This document shows, piece after piece, positions 57,788 through 64,000 of a stretch of DNA of 64,000 bases. The DNA is from Verrucomicrobiota bacterium. Its GTDB lineage: Bacteria > Verrucomicrobiota > Verrucomicrobiia > Opitutales > Opitutaceae. A program made the position numbers and the translations under genes. The notes under the pieces were generated by a model. That model saw only the letters and a program-made list of their open reading frames with translations. It made no database searches and was not told where the DNA came from. The stretch spans positions 62,001-126,000 of the forward strand of contig JAFAAS010000103.1 of the NCBI GenBank assembly GCA_023426435.1, written 5' to 3'. Within the stretch, counting starts at the first letter, position 1; each line of letters begins with the position of its first letter.

Positions 57788-57816
57788 CGGGACGCGCGCT
57801 TCGCCACCAGCGCCGC

Positions 57817-59658
57817 TCACACTTCCACCAGATCTTTTTCCACCTTCAGATTGCCGATGATGAAGTCCTGCCGCTCCGGCGTGTTCTTGCCCATGAAGAA
57901 GCTCAACAGCTCTCCGCTGTCATGCAGATGCGCCAGCGTCACCGGCTCCAGGCGGATGTTCTCGCCGATGAAGTCCTTGAACTCGTTCGCCGAAATCTCG
58001 CCGAGACCTTTGAAGCGCGTGATCTCGTGGCTCGCCCCGAGCTTCTTCACCGCCGCCTGCTTCTCCTCTTCGGTGTAGCAGTAAATCGTCTCCTTCTTGT
58101 TCCGCACGCGGAAGAGCGGTGTTTCCAAAATGAATACATGCCCGTTGCGGATCAGGTCCGGGAAGAACTGCAGGAAAAACGAAATCAACAGCAGCCGGAT
58201 GTGCATGCCGTCCACGTCCGCATCCGTCGCGATCACGATCCGGTTGTAGCGCAGCCCGTCCATCCCGTCTTCGACGTTCAACGCCGACTGCAACAGGTGA
58301 AACTCCTCGTTCTCGTAGATCACCTTTTTCGACAGGCCATAGGTGTTGAGCGGCTTTCCTTTCAACGCGAACACCGCCTGCGTCTGCACGTCGCGCGTCG
58401 CCGTCAACGATCCCGCCGCCGAATCGCCTTCGACGATGAACAGCGTGCTTTCCTCCGCCCGCTCGTTGCGGTCGCCGAGGTGCAGCCGGCAATCGCGCAG
58501 CTTCTTGTTGTGCAGCGACGCCTTCTTCGCGCGCTCCCGCGCCAGATTGCGAATGCCCGCAAGTTCCTTCCGCTCGCGCTCGTTCTCCTCGATCTTCGAT
58601 TTGATCCGCTCCGCCGTCTCCCGGTTCTTGTGCAGGTAAACGTCGAGCGACTGCTGCATGAACTTCCCGACAAACTCCTTCAACGTCGGCCCGTTCGGCC
58701 CCACGCTCGTCGAACCGAGTTTCGTCTTCGTCTGCGATTCGAACACCGGCTCCATCACCCGCACCGCGATCGCCGCATCGATCGACTGCCGCACGTCCGC
58801 CGCATCGTAGTCGCGCTTGAAGAAGTTGCGCACCGTATCCACCAAAGCCTCACGAAACGCCGACAGGTGCGTCCCGCCCATCGTCGTGTGCTGGCCGTTC
58901 ACGAACGAGAAATACTCCTCGCCGTAATGCGCGCCATGCGTGAACGCCACCTCGATGTCCTCCCCTTCGAGGTGCACGATCGGATACAGCGGCTCGCCGC
59001 TGAGATTCTTCTGCAACAGATCGCGCAAGCCATGCTCCGATTTGAACGACTTGCCGTTGAACGTCAGCGTGAGCCCGCGATTCAAGAACGCGTAGTTCCA
59101 CAACATGTCCTCGATGAACTCCGTGCGAAACTTGAAATCCTTCCCGAACAATTCCTCGTCCGGCGTGAATTCGATCAGCGTGCCGTTGCGCTCATCCGTC
59201 TTCGCCACCTTCGAATCCTTCTTCAGCTTCCCTTTCTCGAACTCGACGACTTTCGTCTGCCCGTCGCGAAACGCCTGCGCGCGATAGTTGAGCGCGAGTG
59301 CGTTCACCGCCTTCTGGCCCACGCCATTCAACCCGACCGATTTCTGGAAGGTCTCGCTGTCGTATTTCGCCCCCGTGTTGATGATCGACACGCAATCGAT
59401 GAGCTTTCCCAGTGGGATGCCTCGCCCGTAATCGCGCACGCTCAGCGTCCGCTCGTTCAGCTGGATTTCGATCTTCTTCCCATAACCCATCGTGAACTCG
59501 TCGATCGAATTATCGATCGTCTCCTTCAACAGCACATAAATGCCGTCCTCCGCATGCGACCCATTGCCGAGCCGGCCGATATACATGCCGGGACGAAGCC
59601 GGATGTGCTCGAGGGACGACAGGGTTTTGATCGACGCTTCCGTGTAAGCTTTGGCCAT
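57817..59658 (-). CDS. parE: DNA topoisomerase IV subunit B (ParE-like)
   Basis: A 613-aa protein. GHKL ATPase motifs: ETIDNSIDEFTMGYGKKI, DYGRGIPLGKL and GLNGVGQKAVNALAL. The transducer domain follows; the TOPRIM domain has IVEGDSAAGS, TDADVDGMHIRLLL and the closing SANEFKDFIGENIRLEPVTL. The GRGIPLG and TPDEELFG phrases resemble Bacteroidota/Verrucomicrobiota ParE. It supplies ATP-driven strand passage with ParC. ATG 59658 begins MAKAYTEASIKTLSSLEHIR; the frame upstream is not retained. Confidence 0.93.
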   Translation of the reverse strand: MAKAYTEASIKTLSSLEHIRLRPGMYIGRLGNGSHAEDGIYVLLKETIDNSIDEFTMGYGKKIEIQLNERTLSVRDYGRGIPLGKLIDCVSIINTGAKYDSETFQKSVGLNGVGQKAVNALALNYRAQAFRDGQTKVVEFEKGKLKKDSKVAKTDERNGTLIEFTPDEELFGKDFKFRTEFIEDMLWNYAFLNRGLTLTFNGKSFKSEHGLRDLLQKNLSGEPLYPIVHLEGEDIEVAFTHGAHYGEEYFSFVNGQHTTMGGTHLSAFREALVDTVRNFFKRDYDAADVRQSIDAAIAVRVMEPVFESQTKTKLGSTSVGPNGPTLKEFVGKFMQQSLDVYLHKNRETAERIKSKIEENERERKELAGIRNLARERAKKASLHNKKLRDCRLHLGDRNERAEESTLFIVEGDSAAGSLTATRDVQTQAVFALKGKPLNTYGLSKKVIYENEEFHLLQSALNVEDGMDGLRYNRIVIATDADVDGMHIRLLLISFFLQFFPDLIRNGHVFILETPLFRVRNKKETIYCYTEEEKQAAVKKLGASHEITRFKGLGEISANEFKDFIGENIRLEPVTLAHLHDSGELLSFFMGKNTPERQDFIIGNLKVEKDLVEV

Positions 59659-59758
59659 GGGTAAAAGTTGCGCTGAACACACGAGCCGCCACGCGCGCTG
59701 ACAAGCGCATTTCGCCCCTCGCCTCGCGCCCGCCTCCCCAACGCCGTCTCCGCCGCCA

Positions 59759-59783
59759 TGTAGGAGCCTGCTTGCAGGCGATT
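59759..59783. repeat. REP-like palindrome, copy 3
   Basis: TGTAGGAGCCTGCTTGCAGG then CGATT. Same core GCCTGC-TT-GCAGGC as copy 1. It lies in the spacer between the divergent parE and AsmA-like genes. Confidence 0.8.
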
Positions 59784-59840
59784 TGGAGCTGAACAAGGTC
59801 CATCACCTTCACCTCCAACTCTCCTCACTCCATCCCCGCC

Positions 59841-60584
59841 ATGAAGAAACTCCTCCTCTCGCTCGTCATCGGCCTGCTCGCGCTCGTCATCGTCGGCTAC
59901 ATCGCCGCGCATTTTTTCCTCGGATCGATCGTGAAAACCGGCGTCAACAACGTCGGCCCGCGCGTCACCCAAACCAACGTCCAACTCGCCGACGCCTCGC
60001 TCTCGCCCACCGGCTCCGGCACGCTCACCGGTCTCGCCGTCGCGAATCCCACCGGCTGGACCGACACCAACGCCCTTTACCTCGGACGCATCCAGTTCGA
60101 CGTCGCGCCAACCTCCGTCATGAGCGACACGATCGTCATCAACTCGCTCATCATCGACCAACCCGAGCTCACCTACGAAACCCGGCTCGTTAACAGCAAC
60201 ATCGCCGATCTCCTCAAAAACATCGAAGCCAGCCTCGGCCCGTCCGCTCCCAAGCCCGAGGATCCCAACACCCCGCCGAAAAAGTTCATCGTGAAACATT
60301 TTCGTCTGACCGACGGCAAAGTCACCATCGGCGTCGGTCCCGCCGCCCTCCCCGTTCCGCTTCCTTCCCTCGAGCTCAACGATCTCGGCGTTCAGGAAGG
60401 CGGCCTCACCGCCGGCCAGCTTTCCGTCGCCGTCCTGCGCCAGGTTCTCGGCAACGTCGTTACCGCCACCACCGGCGCCGCCCTGAAGTCCGGCGGCACC
60501 CTCGGCGCCGGCGCCACCGAGCAACTCAAGAAAACCGGCGAGAACCTCAAAAAACTCTTCGGCGGCGAAAAAGAGAAAAAATAG
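59841..60584 (+). CDS. AsmA-like membrane-anchored protein
   Basis: A 247-aa protein with an N-terminal membrane anchor (KKLLLSLVIGLLALVIVGYI) and a beta-rich domain: SIVKTGVNNVGPRVTQTNVQ, SLSPTGSGTLTGLAVANPTG, FDVAPTSVMSDTIVINSLII and onward. The repeated strand pattern with GxLTGLxxxNPxG resembles AsmA/YhdP-type or DUF748-like proteins involved in phospholipid or envelope homeostasis. The last ~45 residues are Gly/Lys-rich. The gene stands alone downstream of a REP-like copy. Confidence 0.65.
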   Translation: MKKLLLSLVIGLLALVIVGYIAAHFFLGSIVKTGVNNVGPRVTQTNVQLADASLSPTGSGTLTGLAVANPTGWTDTNALYLGRIQFDVAPTSVMSDTIVINSLIIDQPELTYETRLVNSNIADLLKNIEASLGPSAPKPEDPNTPPKKFIVKHFRLTDGKVTIGVGPAALPVPLPSLELNDLGVQEGGLTAGQLSVAVLRQVLGNVVTATTGAALKSGGTLGAGATEQLKKTGENLKKLFGGEKEKK

Positions 60585-60712
60585 TCCGCCCTCAGTGCGG
60601 GACGCGTGCGCGTGTCGCCCTTCACCTGTATCGCCGCACGCGCACAGCCGCTGTGCACCCTTTGTTCGCCCGCCCCGTTGACCCACCTTCTCCTCCCTCT
60701 TCGCTCCTCCCC

Positions 60713-61369
60713 GTGAAAATCACTTACTACCTCGAAGTCCTCTCCTCCTGGTGCACGTGGGTCGAACCGGTCTGGGCCGAATTGAAAAACCGCTACGCCG
60801 GCCGCGCTGAGTTCGAATGGAAAATCGCGCTCATGAACCCGCAGGACTTCCCCGTTTCCCGCGAACAATGCGATTGGTTCTACCGCCGCAGCGGCGCCAC
60901 CGTCATGCGTTCGCCATTCATGCTCAACTCCGGTTGGTTCGAGGCCGAGCGCAAGGGCAACTACACCGCGCCCAATCTCGTCGCCGAAGCCGGCAAGGAT
61001 TTCGGCTTCAACGGCGACGAACTTCGTCTCGCCATCGCCCACGCCGGCGTTCGCGAGGGCCACAAGGTCGGCGATATCGCCGTTGCCGTCGCCGCCGCCG
61101 CCAACGCCTGCAAAATCGACGCCGCTCAACTCCGCGCCCGAGCCGAGTCGCCCGAGGTGCGTGCCCGCGTCGATGCGAGCACGAAGGAATTTTTCGCCCA
61201 TCAGGTCACCCAACGCCCCGCGTTCATTCTCGAAGACGCCATCGGCGACAAAGCCGTGTTTTCCGGACTCGTCCGCCTCGAACCGCTCGTCGCCACGATC
61301 GACGCGATGCTCGCCGACACCGCCGCCTACGCCTCGCACGCCGTCCACCACGGCAAACCGCCGCAGTAA
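60713..61369 (+). CDS. DsbA-superfamily protein without CXXC
   Basis: A 218-aa thioredoxin-fold protein. It starts KITYYLEVLSSWCTWVEPVW, where the DsbA active-site CPHC is WCTWVE, a single Cys. Then MNPQDFPVSREQCDWFYRRS and, in the C-terminal half, the cis-Pro loop as QRPAFILEDAIGD. This is closest to 2-hydroxychromene-2-carboxylate isomerase/FrnE-type members, which bind glutathione conjugates and do not oxidise dithiols. GTG 60713 fits the family start; an upstream start at 60653 would add Pro-rich residues. Confidence 0.7.
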   Translation: MKITYYLEVLSSWCTWVEPVWAELKNRYAGRAEFEWKIALMNPQDFPVSREQCDWFYRRSGATVMRSPFMLNSGWFEAERKGNYTAPNLVAEAGKDFGFNGDELRLAIAHAGVREGHKVGDIAVAVAAAANACKIDAAQLRARAESPEVRARVDASTKEFFAHQVTQRPAFILEDAIGDKAVFSGLVRLEPLVATIDAMLADTAAYASHAVHHGKPPQ

Positions 61370-61497
61370 ACCTGCCGCAAACTCCGCCGCCCCGACCGCG
61401 CCGCCGTTCCGTCGGACCATTCTCCGCGCCAAATCGCTCCATCCGCAGATTCTTGGAACCGCACCACCACCGCGGTCGTCTCCACCTTCCACCAGCC

Positions 61498-62121
61498 ATG
61501 AAAGTCTTTCGCCTCTCGTTCGCTCTCGCCCTCCTCGCCTCGCCCTTCGCCACCGCTCACGCCAGCGATGTTCGTTTCTCCAAAACCCTCTCCACGGAAG
61601 ACTTGGCCGCCACCGGACTCGAGCGTCTCTCCTCCGATCAAATCGCCATTCTCGACGCCTTGATCCGCCGCGATATCGCGCAATCGCGCTTTGTATCCAA
61701 AGAACCACGTCCAGCCGACTTCTCGGAACGCCTCACCGCCGCCGAACGCGACAACGCCGGCGTTTCACTTTTGAGCGTCCCCGAAATCGCCGCGCTCGAC
61801 GCCCACATCGCGCCTCTCGCCGCTCCCCCGGCTCCGGCCAACGGCGCGCGTTTCACCTCCAACTCGCGCTACACCACGCCTTCCGTCAAAATCGACCGCG
61901 GCCCGCGTATCCATGGAGAACTGACACTCATGGTCGCCGCCGGCAGCGACGACTACACCGCCTACGGTGGCGGCATCGCGGTGACGCTCGACGATCCCGC
62001 AAGCAAGATGGCCGTCACGCTCGCCTACTCCGAAGTCCACAGCAAAGGCGGAAGCCCCTGGCGCTACTACGGCGATCCGTATCACTACCGCCGCTACGGT
62101 CCCCTCGCTCCTCTTTATTGA
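61498..62121 (+). CDS. secreted hypothetical protein
   Basis: A 207-aa protein with a signal peptide (FRLSFALALLASPFATAHAS). The rest is alpha/beta with ATGLERLSSDQIAILDALIR, LTAAERDNAGVSLLSVPEIA and RIHGELTLMVAAGSDDYTAY, ending in an aromatic RYYGDPYHYRRYGPLAPLY. The LERLS..QI..LDALI pattern occurs in secreted Verrucomicrobiota proteins, but I recognise no named family. ATG 61498. Confidence 0.6.
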   Translation: MKVFRLSFALALLASPFATAHASDVRFSKTLSTEDLAATGLERLSSDQIAILDALIRRDIAQSRFVSKEPRPADFSERLTAAERDNAGVSLLSVPEIAALDAHIAPLAAPPAPANGARFTSNSRYTTPSVKIDRGPRIHGELTLMVAAGSDDYTAYGGGIAVTLDDPASKMAVTLAYSEVHSKGGSPWRYYGDPYHYRRYGPLAPLY

Positions 62122-62172
62122 TTCTCCGCCCATGGAGACGCGGTGCCCCCGCCGCGCTTTTCGCGCGCATCA

Positions 62173-63060
62173 TCACTCGCGCTCGCCTCGGTAGTCCTTC
62201 TCCCCCGCCGTCACCGCGATCGTCATCCGATTCTCCTCCGGCGGTAAGGGACACGTCGCAAACGGCGTGAACGCGCACGGCGGGTTGATCGCTTCGTTGA
62301 AATCCAGCACCACCTTCCCGTCGCGCGGCGGCTCCGCATAAACGAATCGCGCCGCGCCATACGTTTCCACGCCGCTCGTCAGATCCGAGATCACAAACAT
62401 CATCGGCTGATCGCCTCCTTCCACCAGCGGCAAAAGCTCGAACGTTTTTCCTTCTCGCTCAAACACCGCCTTCCCCGGCACCAACGCCGGCATCTCCTGC
62501 CCAAGGATGTTTTTGATCATCACCCGACGCGACCGGTCGAACCACACCCAGTCCGCCTCGATGCGCCACGTCGGATCGATCGGAAAATAGTCGATCCCCG
62601 CAAAATTCGCCCGCCGCTCCGACGCCGTGTCGCGCACGCGCAACGCCTTCCGTCCGCCACGATCGATCACGAAAAAACTCACCGTGCCCACCGTCACTCG
62701 CGTCGCGGGCAGCACGCCCGCCTCCCGCAAGGTCGCCGTCAACACCTGCTCTCCCTCCACCCGCACGTCCTCCGCCGGATTCAAAGTGATCGTCGCGACG
62801 CCTCGCTCGTTCAACACGATCGTCCCCACGTGCGCCGGCACATTCTTCAACACAACCGCGCTGCCGGGCGCCGACCCGACCGAGTTCGATCCCCGTTCGA
62901 GGAAATGCAGTCCCACCAGGGTCAGCCATCCTTCATCCCGCAACAACCGCTCCACCCGCGCCGCGCGATTCTTCTCGATCTGCGCCACATACGTCGCGTC
63001 CGGCTCCGTCGCACTCGCCGCCACCCACAACGCCATCCCCACCGCAAATCCACGCATCAT
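62173..63060 (-). CDS. DUF1684 protein, secreted
   Basis: A 295-aa protein. After a short signal-like start (MMRGFAVGMALWVAASATEP) come DUF1684 landmarks: RLLRDEGWLTLVGLHFLERG, FFVIDRGGRKALRVRDTASE, FAGIDYFPIDPTWRIEADWV and the end VLDFNEAINPPCAFTPFATC with CPLPPEENRMTIAV. The family is related to small-molecule hydrolases or YceI-like envelope proteins of unknown role. ATG 63060. Confidence 0.87.
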   Translation of the reverse strand: MMRGFAVGMALWVAASATEPDATYVAQIEKNRAARVERLLRDEGWLTLVGLHFLERGSNSVGSAPGSAVVLKNVPAHVGTIVLNERGVATITLNPAEDVRVEGEQVLTATLREAGVLPATRVTVGTVSFFVIDRGGRKALRVRDTASERRANFAGIDYFPIDPTWRIEADWVWFDRSRRVMIKNILGQEMPALVPGKAVFEREGKTFELLPLVEGGDQPMMFVISDLTSGVETYGAARFVYAEPPRDGKVVLDFNEAINPPCAFTPFATCPLPPEENRMTIAVTAGEKDYRGERE

Positions 63061-63133
63061 CCCGCCAAAGTGGCCCGCCCGCTTCGGAACTCAAGCCACC
63101 CCGTGCGCGCCCGCCCCGCGCAACTTCATCACT

Positions 63134-63307
63134 TCACACCGGCGGCTTCCCGCGAAACGCCCCCACCAGCGCCGCAATCACCAGCAGCACCAAAAACACG
63201 AAGAACAAAATCTTCGCGATGTCCGCCGACGCGCCCGCGATCCCCGTGAAGCCAAAGATTCCCGCGACGATCGCGATGATGAAAAAGATAAGCGCCCACT
63301 TTAGCAT
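63134..63307 (-). CDS. DUF1328 / YtjA-type small membrane protein
   Basis: A 57-aa protein, ATG 63307 to TGA 63134: MLKWALIFFIIAIVAGIFGF, TGIAGASADIAKILFFVFLV, then LLVIAALVGAFRGKPPV. Two membrane helices separated by GFTGIAGASADIAK match UPF0391/DUF1328 almost residue for residue. It is a general stress-related membrane protein in enterics (YtjA); role not known. Confidence 0.9.
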   Translation of the reverse strand: MLKWALIFFIIAIVAGIFGFTGIAGASADIAKILFFVFLVLLVIAALVGAFRGKPPV

Positions 63308-63356
63308 GATTCGTCCGGGTTGAGGTTAAGCTCGAAACTCACGCAGCGCAGTCCGC

Positions 63357-63623
63357 TCAACTGTCCTCCAGCTTCACATTCTGCTTCCGCAAAAACGGCA
63401 CCAGTTCATCCACGCCAAAATCCGCCAGGATCGTGCCATGCCAGTCCAGCGTCGGCGCTTTCGACTGCCCCGATTTCTTCATCATCTCGCGCATCGCATT
63501 CGCGTCCGCACTCACGTTCTGCTCGCGATAGCTCACGCCTTTCTCGCGCAAAAACTCGATCACTTCATGACACCACGGGCAGCCGGGCTTGATGTAGAGA
63601 ATGGGTAGATCTTCGCCAGCCAT
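63357..63623 (-). CDS. glutaredoxin-family protein
   Basis: An 88-aa protein beginning MAGEDLPILYIKPGCPWCHE, with the CPWC active site, then VIEFLREKGVSYREQNVSAD and KSGQSKAPTLDWHGTILADF, where APT carries the cis-Pro. The TLDW..FGVDEL phrase in place of TVPxVFI marks a divergent, NrdH- or YruB-like glutaredoxin. It reduces small disulfides. ATG 63623; the frame to 63671 is rejected because the extra residues are outside the fold. Confidence 0.88.
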   Translation of the reverse strand: MAGEDLPILYIKPGCPWCHEVIEFLREKGVSYREQNVSADANAMREMMKKSGQSKAPTLDWHGTILADFGVDELVPFLRKQNVKLEDS

Positions 63624-63745
63624 GCCCGCGATGGTCCCGCGATGCGCCCGGTTGTTCCTCCAACCCGGCACGCGCGAACGCCTTTCGGGACTTCACCCGA
63701 TGCGTCGCACCCCGCCCAGTGCCGGGAGCAATCATAAACCCGCGC

Positions 63746-64000
63746 TCAATTTCCCCACAGCATTTTCCTCAACTCCGCGACGTCCGTCACCGGCGCCTGA
63801 CACGCATACTCCTCGCAGACATACGCCGTCGCTCGCCCGTCGATCGGTTTCATCGCGGCCACCCACGGCGCTTCTTTCGCAACCGCTTCCGTCGCCGCCA
63901 TCACCACCCGCCGCGGCCCCAATCGCTCGTTCACCACGTCCGCCAGCGCGCGAAACTCCTTCGTCGCCGGATCTCCCGCAATCACCACGTGCCGCGGCGC
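63746..64000 (-). CDS. C-terminus of a YyaL/SSP411-like thioredoxin-domain protein (5' end outside window)
   Basis: The frame is open to the window edge. The visible 84 residues match the end of YyaL/DUF255 proteins: APRHVVIAGDPATKEFRALA, DVVNERLGPRRVVMAATEAV, then RATAYVCEEYACQAPVTDVA and ELRKMLWGN. The full protein (~680 aa) has an N-terminal thioredoxin-like domain and an alpha-toroid; only its last part is present here. Function in bacteria is unclear. Confidence 0.85.
   Translation of the reverse strand, partial: APRHVVIAGDPATKEFRALADVVNERLGPRRVVMAATEAVAKEAPWVAAMKPIDGRATAYVCEEYACQAPVTDVAELRKMLWGN

Noticed and set aside
57763..59664. A 633-aa open frame on plus, opposite parE
   Set aside because: Codon-mirrored shadow; the minus strand encodes a complete ParE.
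1..64000. tRNA, rRNA, CRISPR array or prophage genes
   Set aside because: None was recognised in the intergenic sequences or reading frames.

Overview
The window looks like chromosomal DNA of a free-living, flagellated, Gram-negative Verrucomicrobiota, most likely an Opitutaceae relative. The inference rests on the high GC content and G/C-rich third codon positions, a TonB-dependent receptor whose mature N-terminus carries the VVKLSPF-type motif I recall from that family, sugar-oriented secreted enzymes (DUF1080, Gfo/Idh/MocA with a Tat signal, a GH35-like beta-galactosidase with DUF5597), and one long flgB-to-fliR flagellar operon. No rRNA, tRNA, CRISPR array or complete insertion sequence was seen.

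Layout. 1-28 kb is a mosaic of single genes and small operons: the end of a vWA protein, a DUF421 membrane protein, hpf, DUF4256, a Tat-exported oxidoreductase, a metallophosphoesterase, an SSS symporter, a divergent Nramp-like transporter, a GreA/GreB-like factor, a GH35-like enzyme, an ECF42 sigma factor with a frameshifted YCII partner, a short threonine dehydratase, an MFS transporter, a TonB receptor and several enzymes. A repeat island at about 13.3-13.7 kb holds a REP-like palindrome and a TA-bounded MITE whose end supplies the stop codon of the neighbouring gre-like gene. 28.4-43.2 kb is a minus-strand flagellar operon in transcription order flgB-flgC-fliE-fliF-fliG-fliH-(new 107-aa ORF)-fliI-fliJ-motE-like-fliK-flgD-flgE-like-fliL-fliM-fliN-fliO-fliP-fliQ-fliR, with many 4-nt ATGA overlaps. 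43.4-51.3 kb is the chemotaxis block: cheR, cheB and a response regulator with a degenerate HD-GYP domain on plus; cheA, an HDOD gene and cheD on minus; cheW divergent from cheA. 51.3-59.7 kb holds topoisomerase IV (parC and parE) separated by an S41 lipoprotein peptidase and a polyprenol-phosphate-mannose synthase plus GT-C glycosyltransferase pair. 59.8-64 kb holds envelope and thiol-redox small genes (AsmA-like, DsbA-superfamily, DUF1684, DUF1328, glutaredoxin, the end of a YyaL-like protein).

The most notable signal is upstream of the threonine dehydratase gene at 20.5 kb: a 24-codon ORF with five isoleucine codons within seven, an 8-nt segment able to pair with the 5' arm of a strong intrinsic terminator, and the structural ATG directly after the U-tract. 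This is the architecture of ribosome-mediated isoleucine attenuation, in front of an IlvA that lacks the C-terminal ACT-like allosteric domain. The second is the 107-aa ORF filling the fliH-fliI gap, whose two internal LYYx(x)PEG repeats differ mainly at synonymous positions, indicating real coding sequence.
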